From: Cobetia amphilecti
GTDB taxonomy: Bacteria; Pseudomonadota; Gammaproteobacteria; Pseudomonadales; Halomonadaceae
Assembly: GCF_020217465.1 (NCBI RefSeq)
Contig: NZ_CP084115.1
Location: 930,001 to 994,000 of the forward strand
Reading direction: 5' to 3'
DNA: 64,000 bases
Below, piece after piece: positions 17,962 to 26,683 of this stretch. The notes below the pieces were generated by a model. The model saw only the letters and a list, made by a program, of their open reading frames with translations. It was not told the DNA's origin and did not search any database. Position 1 is the stretch's first letter; the number at the start of each line of letters is the position of its first letter. The position numbers and the translations under genes are program-made.

Positions 17962-19167
17962 ATGGAATTTCTCAATCTCTCCTGTGACCCCTCACGTCTC
18001 CAGCTGTGCCTGATCGGTGGCGGCCAGGAGGCTGTCGCGCTGGCCGAGCGTTTCGCCGGCCTCGGTGCAGACCTGTGTGTCTACGGCGATGCCCGCATGC
18101 CGATGCTGGAGACCCTGTGTGGTCGTGAAGGTTGGGAGGTTGCCGATACCCTGTTGCCCGTGCCGGCCCCCGGCCAGCTATGGCTGGTCGCCACCGGCAG
18201 CGAAGGGCGCGATCGCGGTATCCTGCGTCATGCGCGCGAGCAGCACGTGATGGTGTTCGCGCCGAGTCACCCCCGGGACTCCAGCGTGCGTCTGCCGCCA
18301 CGCCTGGTGGCCGGCGAGGCGGTGTTGCCCGTGAAGGAGGAAGACCGCTTCACGGGCACGCATGGCCAGGTGGCGTTGGTCAGCGCGGGGCCGGGCGATC
18401 CGGAGCTGCTGACGCTCAAGGCGCTGCGCCATCTGCAGCAGGCCGATGTCATCATTCACGATCGACTGGTCAGTCACGAGATTCTGGCGCTGGCCAATCC
18501 GGACGCACGTCGCCTGTACGTCGGCAAGGCGCGCAGCGATCACAGCGTGCCCCAGGAAGGCATCAATCAGGCGCTGGTGGATTACGCCCGCGCCGGGCAT
18601 CGCGTGGTGCGCTTGAAGGGCGGTGACGCCTTCATCTTCGGGCGCGGTGGGGAAGAGCTCGAGACCCTGGCCGGCGCCGGCATCAGCTTCGAGGTGGTGC
18701 CGGGCATCACGGCGGCTTCCGGTTGCGCGGCTTACGCGGGTATCCCGCTGACCCATCGCGACCACGCCCAGTCGGTGCGCTTCGTCACCGGCCACTTGAA
18801 GGATGGCAGCTGTGACCTGGATTGGGAGGCGCTGGCGCGTCCGGCCCAGACGCTGGTCTTCTACATGGGGCTCGGCAGCCTGGGGCTGATCTGTGAGCAG
18901 TTGATCGCCAATGGCCTGGCGGCGTCCACGCCGATCGCGCTGGTCGAGCAGGGCACCACCGCGCGTCAGCGTGTGCATGTGGCAACGCTGGCGGACATGC
19001 CGGCGCAGATCGCCGGTCAGGGCCTCAAGCCGCCGACGCTGATCATCGTCGGGGATGTGGTCAAGCTGCACGATTCGCTCAAGTGGTTCTCGCCGAATGC
19101 CAACAGCAGTCTGGGGTGGGAAGATGGCAAGCACCCGACGCCGCTGGCCAATGTGGTATCGGTCTAG
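17962..19167 (+). CDS. cysG: Uroporphyrinogen-III C-methyltransferase with truncated CysG N-terminal domain
   Basis: The C-terminal 275 residues are a complete SUMT/CobA methyltransferase that converts uroporphyrinogen III to precorrin-2: [67 protein letters not shown] and VTGHLKDG. The N-terminal part is only about 125 residues, against about 215 in E. coli CysG. It keeps a Rossmann strand ([19 protein letters not shown]) but lacks the dimerisation domain. Where CysG has VVDAPKAASFIMP with catalytic Asp104, this protein reads [14 protein letters not shown], with Ser (residue 102) at that place. It probably only methylates, so oxidation and iron insertion would need another enzyme. The start is uncertain; an upstream ATG is at 17908. 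Confidence 0.88.
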   Translation: MEFLNLSCDPSRLQLCLIGGGQEAVALAERFAGLGADLCVYGDARMPMLETLCGREGWEVADTLLPVPAPGQLWLVATGSEGRDRGILRHAREQHVMVFAPSHPRDSSVRLPPRLVAGEAVLPVKEEDRFTGTHGQVALVSAGPGDPELLTLKALRHLQQADVIIHDRLVSHEILALANPDARRLYVGKARSDHSVPQEGINQALVDYARAGHRVVRLKGGDAFIFGRGGEELETLAGAGISFEVVPGITAASGCAAYAGIPLTHRDHAQSVRFVTGHLKDGSCDLDWEALARPAQTLVFYMGLGSLGLICEQLIANGLAASTPIALVEQGTTARQRVHVATLADMPAQIAGQGLKPPTLIIVGDVVKLHDSLKWFSPNANSSLGWEDGKHPTPLANVVSV

Positions 19168-19211
19168 AGCGACCGTAGCGAAAGCGCTAAAAGCAACGAC
19201 ATGAGCAGTGA

Positions 19212-19252
19212 CAAGACGCCGCCTCGGTAACCCCGGGGCGGCGTCTTGCGTT
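19212..19252 (+). terminator. Terminator after the cysG-like gene
   Basis: Arms CAAGACGCCGCC (19212-19223) and GGCGGCGTCTTG (19237-19248) close a 13-base loop. Located 44 bp after the stop codon. Confidence 0.75.
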
Positions 19253-19460
19253 GTTGGACTGGTTATCGCGGGCCTGATCATCGTGCTGGCGCATGGCTGG
19301 GCGGCTCTTGGGCCAAGGTCGAGATGACGTGGCATCTGATTGCGCCTATTGTTTCAAGCATTCGTTTGAATTCTGCTGAGCGAAGCCCGTCGTTCATCAC
19401 GGGGTGAGAGGCAAATCTTTCGCGAAAGCCCTAAGCACATGAGTCAGTGAGGATAGTGAT

Positions 19461-21290
19461 ATGGCCAAGTATCAGGCGCCACTCAAGGATGCACGCTTCA
19501 TTCTCGATGAGGTGTTCGCCGCCGAGCAGGAATGGGCGGGCATGCCAGCCACCGAAGAGGTGAATGTCGAGCTGGCCGAGGCGATTCTCGAGGAAGGTGC
19601 GCGCGTGACCCAGGCCGAGCTGCTGCCGCTCAACCTGAGCGGTGATGCCGAGGGTGCGCGTTTCGAGAATGGCCACGTCACGACGCCCAAGGGCTTCAAG
19701 GAGGCCTATCGGGTACTCGCCGAAGGCGGCTGGATGGGACTGGGCGGCAATCCTGAATACGGTGGTCAAGGCATGCCCAAGATGCTCACCGTGGCCTTTG
19801 AAGAGATGCTCTACGCCACCAATACCAGCTTCGCGCTCTATCCAGCGCTGAATGCTGGCGCCTGTCTGGCGGTGGACAGCCACGCGCCGGAGTCCGTCAA
19901 GCAGGTGTTTCTGCCGCGCATGTATGCCGGCGACTGGCTGGGCACCATGTGTCTGACCGAACCGCATTGCGGCACGGACCTCGGCCTGATCCGCACCCGT
20001 GCCGAACCCCTTGAGGGCGATGACCCGCTGCTGGGGCTGCCGCGCTATCGCCTCACCGGCACCAAGATCTGGATCACCGGCGGCGAGCACGACATGGTCG
20101 ACAATATCGTGCATCTGGTGCTCGCCAAGCTGCCGGATGCGCCGCCGGGGACGCGTGGCATCTCGCTGTTTCTGGTCTCCAGGCACCTGCTCGATGCCGA
20201 CGGTCAGCCGACGACACCGAATGCGGTCAGCTGTGGCTCCATCGAACACAAGATGGGCATCAAGGGCAGCGCGACCTGCGTGATGAACTTCGACGGTGCC
20301 GAAGGCGTGCTGATCGGCGAGCCGCATCAGGGGCTGGCGGCGATGTTCACCATGATGAACTACGAGCGTCTCTCCATCGGTCTGCAGGGGCTGGGGTTGG
20401 GCGAGGTGGCCTATCAGAGCGCGATGGACTTCGCCGCCGAGCGTCTGCAGAGCCGGGCACCGACAGGCGCCAAGGCGCCTGACAAGCCGGCCGACCCGAT
20501 TCTGGTGCATCCTGACGTGCGGCGCATGGCGCTTGAGGTGCGCGTCTGGAACGAGACAGGGCGGGCCTTTGCCGTCTTCGTGGGCCAGCAGCTGGACCGC
20601 GTCAAATATCACGCCGATGACGCGGTGAAGGCCGACGCGGATGCGCTGGTGCAATTCATGACGCCGATCGCCAAGGCGCTGCTGACCGACCGTGGCTTCG
20701 ATGCCACCGTCATGGCGCAGCAGCTCTATGGTGGCAATGGCTACTGCGTGGAGTGGGGCGCCGAGCAGTACGTGCGCGATGCACGCATCGCGATGATCTA
20801 CGAAGGCACCAACGGCATTCAGGCGATGGATCTGGTCGGGCGCAAGCTCTACCGCAACCGTGGCGGCCATGTGGCGAGCTTTGCCGCCCTGGTGCGAGCC
20901 GAGCTTGAGCGTCAGGCCGACGACGCCCAGACCCGCCCGTTCGCCGAGGCCTGCAAGACGGAGCTTGAGCGCCTGGAGCGAGTGTCCGAGCAGTTGCTGG
21001 CCCGCGCCGATGACAACCCGGAAGAGCTTGGCGCGGCGGCCTGTGACTACCTCAATCTGGCAGGGCTGTGTGTCTACAGCTATCTGTGGCTGCGCATGGC
21101 GCGAGCTGCGGCGCATGGACTGGCGCAAGCAGGTGCCAGCGGTGAGGGCTTCTATCGCCGCAAGCTGGCGCTCGGGGAGTACTTCGTGGCACGCGTGCTG
21201 CCGCGCGCCGTCGCCCTGGAAGCCCAGATCAGCGCTGGTGCCGCGCCATTGATGGCCTTCAGCCTCGAGGATTTCGCGCCGGAGCAATGA
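19461..21290 (+). CDS. Acyl-CoA dehydrogenase, long (DmdC/AidB-like C-terminal) class
   Basis: A 609-residue FAD enzyme that introduces an alpha-beta double bond into acyl-CoA thioesters. The middle domain has CLTEPHCGTDLGLIRTRA and YRLTGTKIWITGGEHD (flavin-binding strands). Next come MMNYERLSIGLQGLGLGE and the catalytic-base region MIYEGTNGIQAMDLVGRKL. The N-terminal MAKYQAPLKDARFIL and the extra C-terminal helical domain (about residues 470-600) are typical of the 590-610 residue group. That group includes 3-methylmercaptopropionyl-CoA dehydrogenase DmdC and FadE homologues in marine bacteria. Sequence alone does not decide between DMSP metabolism and fatty-acid oxidation; no other dmd genes are in view. 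RBS GAGGAT precedes the ATG. Confidence 0.9.
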   Translation: MAKYQAPLKDARFILDEVFAAEQEWAGMPATEEVNVELAEAILEEGARVTQAELLPLNLSGDAEGARFENGHVTTPKGFKEAYRVLAEGGWMGLGGNPEYGGQGMPKMLTVAFEEMLYATNTSFALYPALNAGACLAVDSHAPESVKQVFLPRMYAGDWLGTMCLTEPHCGTDLGLIRTRAEPLEGDDPLLGLPRYRLTGTKIWITGGEHDMVDNIVHLVLAKLPDAPPGTRGISLFLVSRHLLDADGQPTTPNAVSCGSIEHKMGIKGSATCVMNFDGAEGVLIGEPHQGLAAMFTMMNYERLSIGLQGLGLGEVAYQSAMDFAAERLQSRAPTGAKAPDKPADPILVHPDVRRMALEVRVWNETGRAFAVFVGQQLDRVKYHADDAVKADADALVQFMTPIAKALLTDRGFDATVMAQQLYGGNGYCVEWGAEQYVRDARIAMIYEGTNGIQAMDLVGRKLYRNRGGHVASFAALVRAELERQADDAQTRPFAEACKTELERLERVSEQLLARADDNPEELGAAACDYLNLAGLCVYSYLWLRMARAAAHGLAQAGASGEGFYRRKLALGEYFVARVLPRAVALEAQISAGAAPLMAFSLEDFAPEQ

Positions 21291-21331
21291 CGCAAGCCAC
21301 AAGTCACCGTGACCGTCAGTAGCGTCCAATG

Positions 21332-21369
21332 AAAAGCCCAGCGACCATATCAGGTCGCTGGGCTTTTTG
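21332..21369. terminator. Bidirectional terminator between acyl-CoA dehydrogenase and DUF962 genes
   Basis: Perfect 15-base arms (21332-21346, 21353-21367), A-run at one end and T-run at the other, 6-base loop. Serves both convergent genes. Confidence 0.92.
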
Positions 21370-21428
21370 TGTTGTCGGGATCCCTGTCCACCGGGCCGTG
21401 TCGGCAAGCTGCATGCTCACAGGCCCGC

Positions 21429-21974
21429 TCATGACCGCTCGGTCGGTTCATCCTGCTTCAGCAGCCAGTCACGCATGGCGGGGAACAGTTCGACCAGCAC
21501 GAACAGCGGGCCGATCAGCAGCTGACGCAGGTCATCGAGGAAGGCCGGTTTGCGGCCCTCGATCCGATGGCCGACGACCTGACCGATCCAGGCGACCACG
21601 AAGGCTGCCAGCATCATCGGTGTCACCGGCCAGTTGAGCCCGAGCATCACGAACATCAGCGCCAGGCTTGCCAGGGCCCAGACGGCCATCACGCCAAGTA
21701 CCCTGAGGGAGAAGCGCGCATAGATGGCCAGGACTGCCAGGGTGACCACGCCACCGGGCAGCATCCACACACCCAGCCCCGGTTCACTCGATAGCCCCTG
21801 CCCCCCGAGCAGTCTCCACAGCAGGATCAAGCTGGCAGTGAAGATGACAGGCACGCAGACAAGATGCATGCGGATGTTCTCACGATGCTGATGACTGGCC
21901 GCGTAGTGCTCGAGAGCTTCATGCAGGTGCCGGTGAGCGGCTGTCTTGACATGAGGGTGCGATAATATACCCAT
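21429..21974 (-). CDS. DUF962 (Mpo1-like) membrane protein
   Basis: A 181-residue inner-membrane protein with about four hydrophobic segments. The N-terminus EALEHYAASHQHRENIRMHL contains the His-rich YxxxHxxxxNxxxH motif, and the C-terminal half has the conserved VVAWIGQVVGHRIEGRKPAF and a final PLFVLVELF. This is the DUF962/Mpo1 family. The yeast member Mpo1 is an Fe(II)-dependent dioxygenase in 2-hydroxy fatty acid alpha-oxidation, whose His residues correspond to those seen here. The bacterial function is unproven. It is convergent with the acyl-CoA dehydrogenase gene and alone on its strand. Confidence 0.85.
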   Translation of the reverse strand: MGILSHPHVKTAAHRHLHEALEHYAASHQHRENIRMHLVCVPVIFTASLILLWRLLGGQGLSSEPGLGVWMLPGGVVTLAVLAIYARFSLRVLGVMAVWALASLALMFVMLGLNWPVTPMMLAAFVVAWIGQVVGHRIEGRKPAFLDDLRQLLIGPLFVLVELFPAMRDWLLKQDEPTERS

Positions 21975-22195
21975 GAGGCATTCTCCAGACAGACATTGAA
22001 AATGCCCGCATGCGCAGGTGCGCAGCGGGATCGATGGCGTGTTATGTCAAGGAGCAATGGCGTGAGCCAGCAGGGTCCGGCAACCCTGCTGGCTCCTGTC
22101 AGCGTAGCGTATTGCCACGCGGACAGCCTGTGTCAGCACAGGGCTGACTGTCGAACCCGGCACTTTTCAGGCGTGAATCAAGTGGCCCTGGCTCT

Positions 22196-22648
22196 TCAGA
22201 GGTGAAACTGACCGCAGGCTTCCGGCTGATGCAGGATGGCTTCCAGGCGGATGACGTCACTCTGGCCATCTTCCCGGGGCAGCGTGATCTGCTCGCCGAC
22301 CGCCATTCCCAGCAGCGCGATGCCCAGTGGCGACATGATGCACAGCGCCAGTGAGGTCTCTTGCTCTTCGGGTTGCGGCAGGTGGCTGCGCAGCGACATG
22401 CACTCACCATCCTCCGGGGTAGGGTAGTGCAGTGTCAGCTCGCTATCGCCGGAGCGCGACCCCTTGAGGCGCAGGCGGCTGCGCATGCTGACGCGGTCTT
22501 CGGGGAAGTCATCGGGGGGCACGATCTCTGCCTGGATCAGGCGGCTTTCGAGGCGAAGGGACAGCTCATCATCGTGTTGCTGAGCGTCGATCAGGCGCTG
22601 GAGGCGGTCAGCATCCAGGCGGTTGATGATCAGTCGTTGCCGAGTCAT
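22196..22648 (-). CDS. rnk: Rnk-type nucleoside diphosphate kinase regulator (GreA/GreB C-terminal fold)
   Basis: A 150-residue cytoplasmic protein. The N-terminus MTRQRLIINRLDADRLQRLI is the short Rnk helix pair, and the C-terminal half is the GreA/GreB FKBP-like domain (MSLRSHLPQPEEQETSLAL; MSPLGIALLGMAVGEQITL). Rnk proteins bind RNA polymerase without the long Gre coiled coil and were named for effects on NDP kinase levels. The start at 22648 is chosen because it gives the family length and AAGGAAC precedes it; the frame is open 39 codons further upstream with no similarity. It is monocistronic. Confidence 0.88.
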   Translation of the reverse strand: MTRQRLIINRLDADRLQRLIDAQQHDDELSLRLESRLIQAEIVPPDDFPEDRVSMRSRLRLKGSRSGDSELTLHYPTPEDGECMSLRSHLPQPEEQETSLALCIMSPLGIALLGMAVGEQITLPREDGQSDVIRLEAILHQPEACGQFHL

Positions 22649-22879
22649 CGTGGGGTTCCTTGTTATCGAGTCACTGCGCGATATCATGCGCAGCAAGACG
22701 GCGCCAATCCTGGCTTGGTCAATACGGAGAGACGGACAGGGAATCCATCGGCCGTGATTGTCCATGGATTGTCCGCTAATTAATCCTAGCGGCTTTTGAC
22801 GGGGTGCGGGAGTCGTCTGATGCCGACAACTTTCATGGCGCTGTCACCCAGGGCTGCCAACCTCACGCGAGACTCATCG

Positions 22880-23206
22880 ATGTCGATTCTCTGGATATAT
22901 CCGCTGGCGGCGCTCGCCGAGATCGCCGGCTGCTTCAGTTTCTGGGCCTGGTGGAAACTGGAGCGCAGCCCCGGCTGGCTGATCCCCGGCATGCTCAGCC
23001 TGGCGCTGTTCGCCTGGCTGCTTTCACTGGTCGACGTCAGTCACGCCGGGCGCGCCTTTGCCGTCTATGGCGGTGTCTATATCGCCGCGTCAGTGGCCTG
23101 GCTGTGGCTGGTCGAGCAGCAGTTGCCCAGTCGCTGGGACCTGCTGGGGACACTGGTCTGCCTGGCGGGCAGCGCCATCATCGTGCTGGGCGCCCGTGCG
23201 CAATGA
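22880..23206 (+). CDS. YnfA (UPF0060) family membrane protein
   Basis: A 108-residue inner-membrane protein with four helices: [58 protein letters not shown] and [18 protein letters not shown]. The AEIAGCFxFW, YGGVYI and D-x-x-G segments identify the YnfA family, distantly related to small multidrug resistance pumps; its substrate is not established. The start at 22880 gives the normal length. The ribosome binding site is weak. An AT-rich stretch follows the gene. Confidence 0.9.
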   Translation: MSILWIYPLAALAEIAGCFSFWAWWKLERSPGWLIPGMLSLALFAWLLSLVDVSHAGRAFAVYGGVYIAASVAWLWLVEQQLPSRWDLLGTLVCLAGSAIIVLGARAQ

Positions 23207-23340
23207 GCGCAAATGTCTTGTTTATTAGTATTTTATTAAATATGTCGGGCGTTGAGCATGAGAGCGCTCATTGTTGGGTATACTGCGCCAGGATGAGGCA
23301 ATGACCCTCGGGATTCGATCTGACGCAATGAGGCACCAGC

Positions 23341-23712
23341 ATGCAGTGGGAATGGTTATGGGGGCTGGGCGGCCTTGGCATCGGCGGTTTCATCGGCTTC
23401 TGGCTCGGTCGCTGGCAGCCGCGCAGAGAGGAATGGAATCAGGCCGTGCATCCACTGCTATCGGCATTGGTGGAGGCGGAGCCAGACGTTGCGCGTGGTG
23501 AGCGGTTGGCGCTTGATCCCTCGCTGCTCGACGCCTTTCGCCAGGTGGCCTCGCGTCGCGAGTTCTATCGTTTCACCAGCGGAATCGAATACGTGAACCT
23601 GCAGCTCGCCGCGGCGCATGCCGCGCATCATGACCGTGAAGAGCGCCAGCTGTTGCTGGATCAGGCGCGTGTCAGCCTGGCCAGTCTGCAGGACAGCCTA
23701 AGACGACGCTGA
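23341..23712 (+). CDS. Hypothetical membrane-anchored protein
   Basis: A 123-residue protein with a single N-terminal glycine-rich membrane segment (residues 5-24, WLWGLGGLGIGGFIGFWLGR). A soluble, mostly helical tail follows, with many Ala, Glu and Arg residues. The topology resembles YhcB-type single-span proteins, but I recognise no shared motif beyond the Gly-rich anchor. A TATACT box at 23278-23283 may serve as -10. I cannot assign a function. Confidence 0.65.
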   Translation: MQWEWLWGLGGLGIGGFIGFWLGRWQPRREEWNQAVHPLLSALVEAEPDVARGERLALDPSLLDAFRQVASRREFYRFTSGIEYVNLQLAAAHAAHHDREERQLLLDQARVSLASLQDSLRRR

Positions 23713-23948
23713 GGTTCGTCCAGACGCGCGAATGCCGCACCGCAGAACGTCCGGGGGCGCAAGGCAGAGGATCGCAAAGCAGGTTGTTTGCAAGGCAGAG
23801 TAACGCAGAGAGAGGGCGTGAAACGGGTTTAGCAACCGACGGGAAGGCACTGGCAATGATGATGGGTGCAGAAGGCATCAGATGACACGACGCATGCACG
23901 ACAGACAAAAGCGGGAGGACTTGCTGACTGCGCGAGGCAGCTGGGGAG
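23713..23948. other. Intergenic region with short repeats
   Basis: Two copies of CAAGGCAGAG occur about 30 bp apart near 23760-23802. No gene is recognisable. Confidence 0.5.
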
Positions 23949-23968
23949 CATCAGCAAAGGCTTGCTGA

Positions 23969-23970
<2 letters not shown>
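23949..23970 (-). terminator. Hairpin at the 3' end of tRNA-Leu
   Basis: Arms CATCAGCAA (23949-23957) and TTGCTGATG (23962-23970) with a 4-base loop begin within the CCA end of the tRNA. No T-run follows; it may guide 3' processing or termination. Confidence 0.5.
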
Positions 23971-24053
<83 letters not shown>

Positions 24054-24152
24054 GAGAAGCAGGGCTGCATTTTACCTGTGACGCCTTTCAAGTCAATCGC
24101 TTGTGTCGATTATCCCCTGAATTTTCCCGCCTTGTGCTGCGCCTTCAGCGCC

Positions 24153-24953
24153 TCACTCCTGTACGACATGCACGCTGCGTGATTCCAGCCCGCAGGGCAG
24201 TTGCAGATAGCTGGCGGCGCGCTCGGCGGCGTGGCGTGTATTGGAAAGATCTTCATCGCACATCCACGGTACGACGCCCAGGCAGGGGGCTCGCAGCGTG
24301 CGTGACAACGTCGCCATGTTGTCTTCGCTGACCTCGATATCCGCTTCCAGATGGTTGATGACGTAGCCGGCGATCTCCAGCCCATCGCGCTCGATGGCCT
24401 CAAGCGTCAGGCGCGCATGATTGATGCAGCCCAGGCGTAGCCCGACGACCAGAATCACCGGCAAGCCCAGCTCGATGGCCAGGTCCGAGAAATCCTCATC
24501 GTCATTCAGCGGTACCCGCCAGCCGCCAGCGCCTTCCACCAGCAGCAGGTCGCGCGGTGCGCTTGTCTGCTGGCCCCGTACATGCGCCGCGATTTTCGCC
24601 ACCTCGAGATTGACCCCCACCTGACGCGCGGCAATGTGCGGCGCGATGGCCGGCGCGAAGCGCCAGGGGTTGATGCTTTCATAATCCGCTTCCGGTTCGC
24701 ACTGCGCCTGCAATGACAGGGCGTCGGCGTTGACCAGACCATCGTGATTCTCGAAGCAGTCAGAGGCCACGGGCTTGAGGCCCAGCGTGGTCAGGCCGCG
24801 CAGGCGAGCACGTGCCAGCAGGGCACTGGCGATGAAGGTCTTGCCGATTTCGGTATCGGTACCGGTCACGAAGGCGGCGATGCCATGTTCGGCTCGCGCA
24901 GGTAAAGCAGTTTCCCGTGACGAGCTGTCCGCGGTTTTCATGTCAGTTTTCAT
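24153..24953 (-). CDS. bioD: ATP-dependent dethiobiotin synthetase
   Basis: Closes the ureido ring of dethiobiotin from 7,8-diaminopelargonate, CO2 and ATP, the penultimate step of biotin synthesis. The P-loop FVTGTDTEIGKTFIASAL, GLKPVASDC, LLLVEGAGGWRVPL and GYVINHLE are canonical BioD motifs. It is the last gene of the bioB-F-H-C-D operon. The start is uncertain: 24953 (MKTDMK) gives 266 residues and a 40 bp gap after bioC, whereas an upstream ATG at 25043 would overlap bioC by about 50 bp. An N-terminal extension of about 25 residues precedes the P-loop domain even with the shorter start. Confidence 0.93.
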   Translation of the reverse strand: MKTDMKTADSSSRETALPARAEHGIAAFVTGTDTEIGKTFIASALLARARLRGLTTLGLKPVASDCFENHDGLVNADALSLQAQCEPEADYESINPWRFAPAIAPHIAARQVGVNLEVAKIAAHVRGQQTSAPRDLLLVEGAGGWRVPLNDDEDFSDLAIELGLPVILVVGLRLGCINHARLTLEAIERDGLEIAGYVINHLEADIEVSEDNMATLSRTLRAPCLGVVPWMCDEDLSNTRHAAERAASYLQLPCGLESRSVHVVQE

Positions 24954-24993
24954 TGTATCCGAGCGAGGCAGGTAATTGCCTTCAAGCAAAGTA

Positions 24994-25854
24994 TCAGTGT
25001 TGTCCGTACGCAATTCTGAACGGTTTTTCGAGCACAAGTTCAATGACTTGATAGCTTACAGGCAATCCCTTCGCGGTACGCAACGTTTCATGCCGCGCCT
25101 TGGCTTGCTGCACCTCAGCGCGTGTCAGGCGCCGGCCAGTGGCGGTCTGTGCCCCGATGCCCTTGATCGAGGCCATGACAGCGGCGACATCGGGATAGTG
25201 AAATACCCGCGGGCGTAACTGCCAGTGGCAGCGCAACCCGGCGGCTTCTGCATGGCGGGCAATATGGGTGGCGCTGGGGAAGTGGCGCACGGAATCATCC
25301 GCGCGCTGCCAGGCATGGCGTACTTCCTTGAGGGTGCCGGGCCCCAAGGTGTTGATGTGCGCTCGAGCGCCGGGTTTCAAGGTGCGTGACAGTTCCGCGA
25401 GCCATTGCCGAGGGCTGTCGCACCATTGCACGGCGAGGCTCGAGAACACCAGGTCCAGACTCGCATCGGCCAGTGGCAGGCGCTCGGCATCGGCGAGTAG
25501 CCAGTGCAGGCGTTCAGGGCTGACACTCGCAAGCTCGCTTGTCTGGCGTGCGGCTTCACGCAGCATCTCAAGCGAAAGATCCAGCCCCATGCAGCAAGCC
25601 CCAGAGTAGCGCTGCGCCAGTTCGAGCGTCCAATGTCCGGGCCCACAACCGAGATCGAGCACACGGGCATCGGCCGGCAGCCGCTCAGGGAGCGAGGCGA
25701 ACAGGGTGGCCGCCATGGCGTGCTGCGCCTGCGCCAGCGTGAGGTAGTCGGCAGCGCCGCGATCAAAGGCGCGGGCAACCTGCTGACGGCTCGTGGCAGG
25801 CGTGAGCGGGGGCGTTGCAAGCTCTGCAGGCGGCACGCTGACGGCAATCGACAT
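24994..25854 (-). CDS. bioC: Malonyl-ACP O-methyltransferase
   Basis: Methylates malonyl-ACP so that the fatty-acid synthesis machinery builds the pimeloyl chain. A class I methyltransferase fold is visible: RAFDRGAADYLTLAQAQ at the start, the SAM-binding ARVLDLGCGPGHWTLELA, LLADAERLPLADASLDLVFSSLAVQW, and a C-terminal domain. At 286 residues it is slightly longer than E. coli BioC (251). The start at 25854 lies 1 base after the bioH stop codon, with GAGG just upstream inside bioH, so translation is coupled. Pairing with bioH is the standard BioC-BioH pimelate pathway. Confidence 0.94.
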   Translation of the reverse strand: MSIAVSVPPAELATPPLTPATSRQQVARAFDRGAADYLTLAQAQHAMAATLFASLPERLPADARVLDLGCGPGHWTLELAQRYSGACCMGLDLSLEMLREAARQTSELASVSPERLHWLLADAERLPLADASLDLVFSSLAVQWCDSPRQWLAELSRTLKPGARAHINTLGPGTLKEVRHAWQRADDSVRHFPSATHIARHAEAAGLRCHWQLRPRVFHYPDVAAVMASIKGIGAQTATGRRLTRAEVQQAKARHETLRTAKGLPVSYQVIELVLEKPFRIAYGQH

Positions 25855-25855
25855 C

Positions 25856-26683
25856 TCAGGCCTCCTCGCTGATGCGCGTGACGTGGGAGGCGAGGCCCAT
25901 GCGTGTAAGCAGGGCATCGGCAAGCGCCTCGGTCGCGCTCAATGGCAGGCAGTGGCCGCCCTCGAATTCCGCGACCGCCTGGCCCTGCGCGCGCAGCGCC
26001 GCACTCAGGCCCGGTGCCAGCAGCGGGTCCTGCTTGCCGAGCCAGAACTCGAGCGGTAACTCTGATTGAGGCGCCAGCGACATCTGGCGGCTGGCCAGTT
26101 CCGCCAGTCCTGCCGCCAGCACTGCTTCACGACTGACGGGGTGACGACCGATCAGTTCACGCAATTGTCTGAGGCAGTCACGCGCAGAGGCCTCACCACT
26201 GGCCTGCCAGCGCAGAAAGTGTTGCCAGCTGGCGGCAGGGTTGCGCGCGAAGGCTGCGCGGAAGTCCTCCAGCACCTCTGGTGCCAGAGCGGGGAGCTTC
26301 TGCTCAGATGCGGCCTGGTCGATGAAGCTTGGCCCCATGGCCAGCGAGACAAGGGCGGCCGGCGCCTGCTTCTTCGCCAGCGCCTCGGCCCGCAGGGCGC
26401 CCAGCGACCAGCCCAGCCACAGGGTATCGGCACCGCCCAGTGAGGCTTGCGAGGCAGTCGGTTCTGAGCCTGCCTGTGACTCGGCTTGCGGGCCTTCTTC
26501 TGGCCAATCCGGCGCGATGATCTCCAGCGGGCGTCTCTTTGCCTGATCATCTGCCCCGTCATCTGCCTCATCATTCGTCTCAGTGACGTGAGCGAGGCGT
26601 GCATGCAGGCAGGCGATCAAGGGCTGCCAGATGCGCGCATCGATACCCCAGCCGCTGAACAGCACCAGACGAGTCAGCGTCAT
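25856..26683 (-). CDS. bioH: Pimeloyl-ACP methyl ester carboxylesterase
   Basis: Removes the methyl group from pimeloyl-ACP methyl ester, ending chain elongation for biotin. An alpha/beta hydrolase: VLFSGWGIDARIWQPL near the N-terminus, nucleophile elbow LGWSLGALRA (Ser in GWSLG), a lid, PLEFWLGKQDPLL (Asp) and GGHCLPLSATEA (His). It is 275 residues, about 20 more than E. coli BioH. The excess lies mainly in an acidic insert near residues 33-50 (ETNDEADDGADDQAKRR) and a Gln/Ser-rich stretch, plausible in a halophile but unusual. The start codon overlaps the bioF stop as ATGA. Confidence 0.9.
   Translation of the reverse strand: MTLTRLVLFSGWGIDARIWQPLIACLHARLAHVTETNDEADDGADDQAKRRPLEIIAPDWPEEGPQAESQAGSEPTASQASLGGADTLWLGWSLGALRAEALAKKQAPAALVSLAMGPSFIDQAASEQKLPALAPEVLEDFRAAFARNPAASWQHFLRWQASGEASARDCLRQLRELIGRHPVSREAVLAAGLAELASRQMSLAPQSELPLEFWLGKQDPLLAPGLSAALRAQGQAVAEFEGGHCLPLSATEALADALLTRMGLASHVTRISEEA

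Noticed and set aside
19431-21407. Long - strand open frame opposite the acyl-CoA dehydrogenase gene
   Set aside because: Arg/His/Gln-rich shadow of a strong coding sequence; it also crosses the bidirectional terminator.
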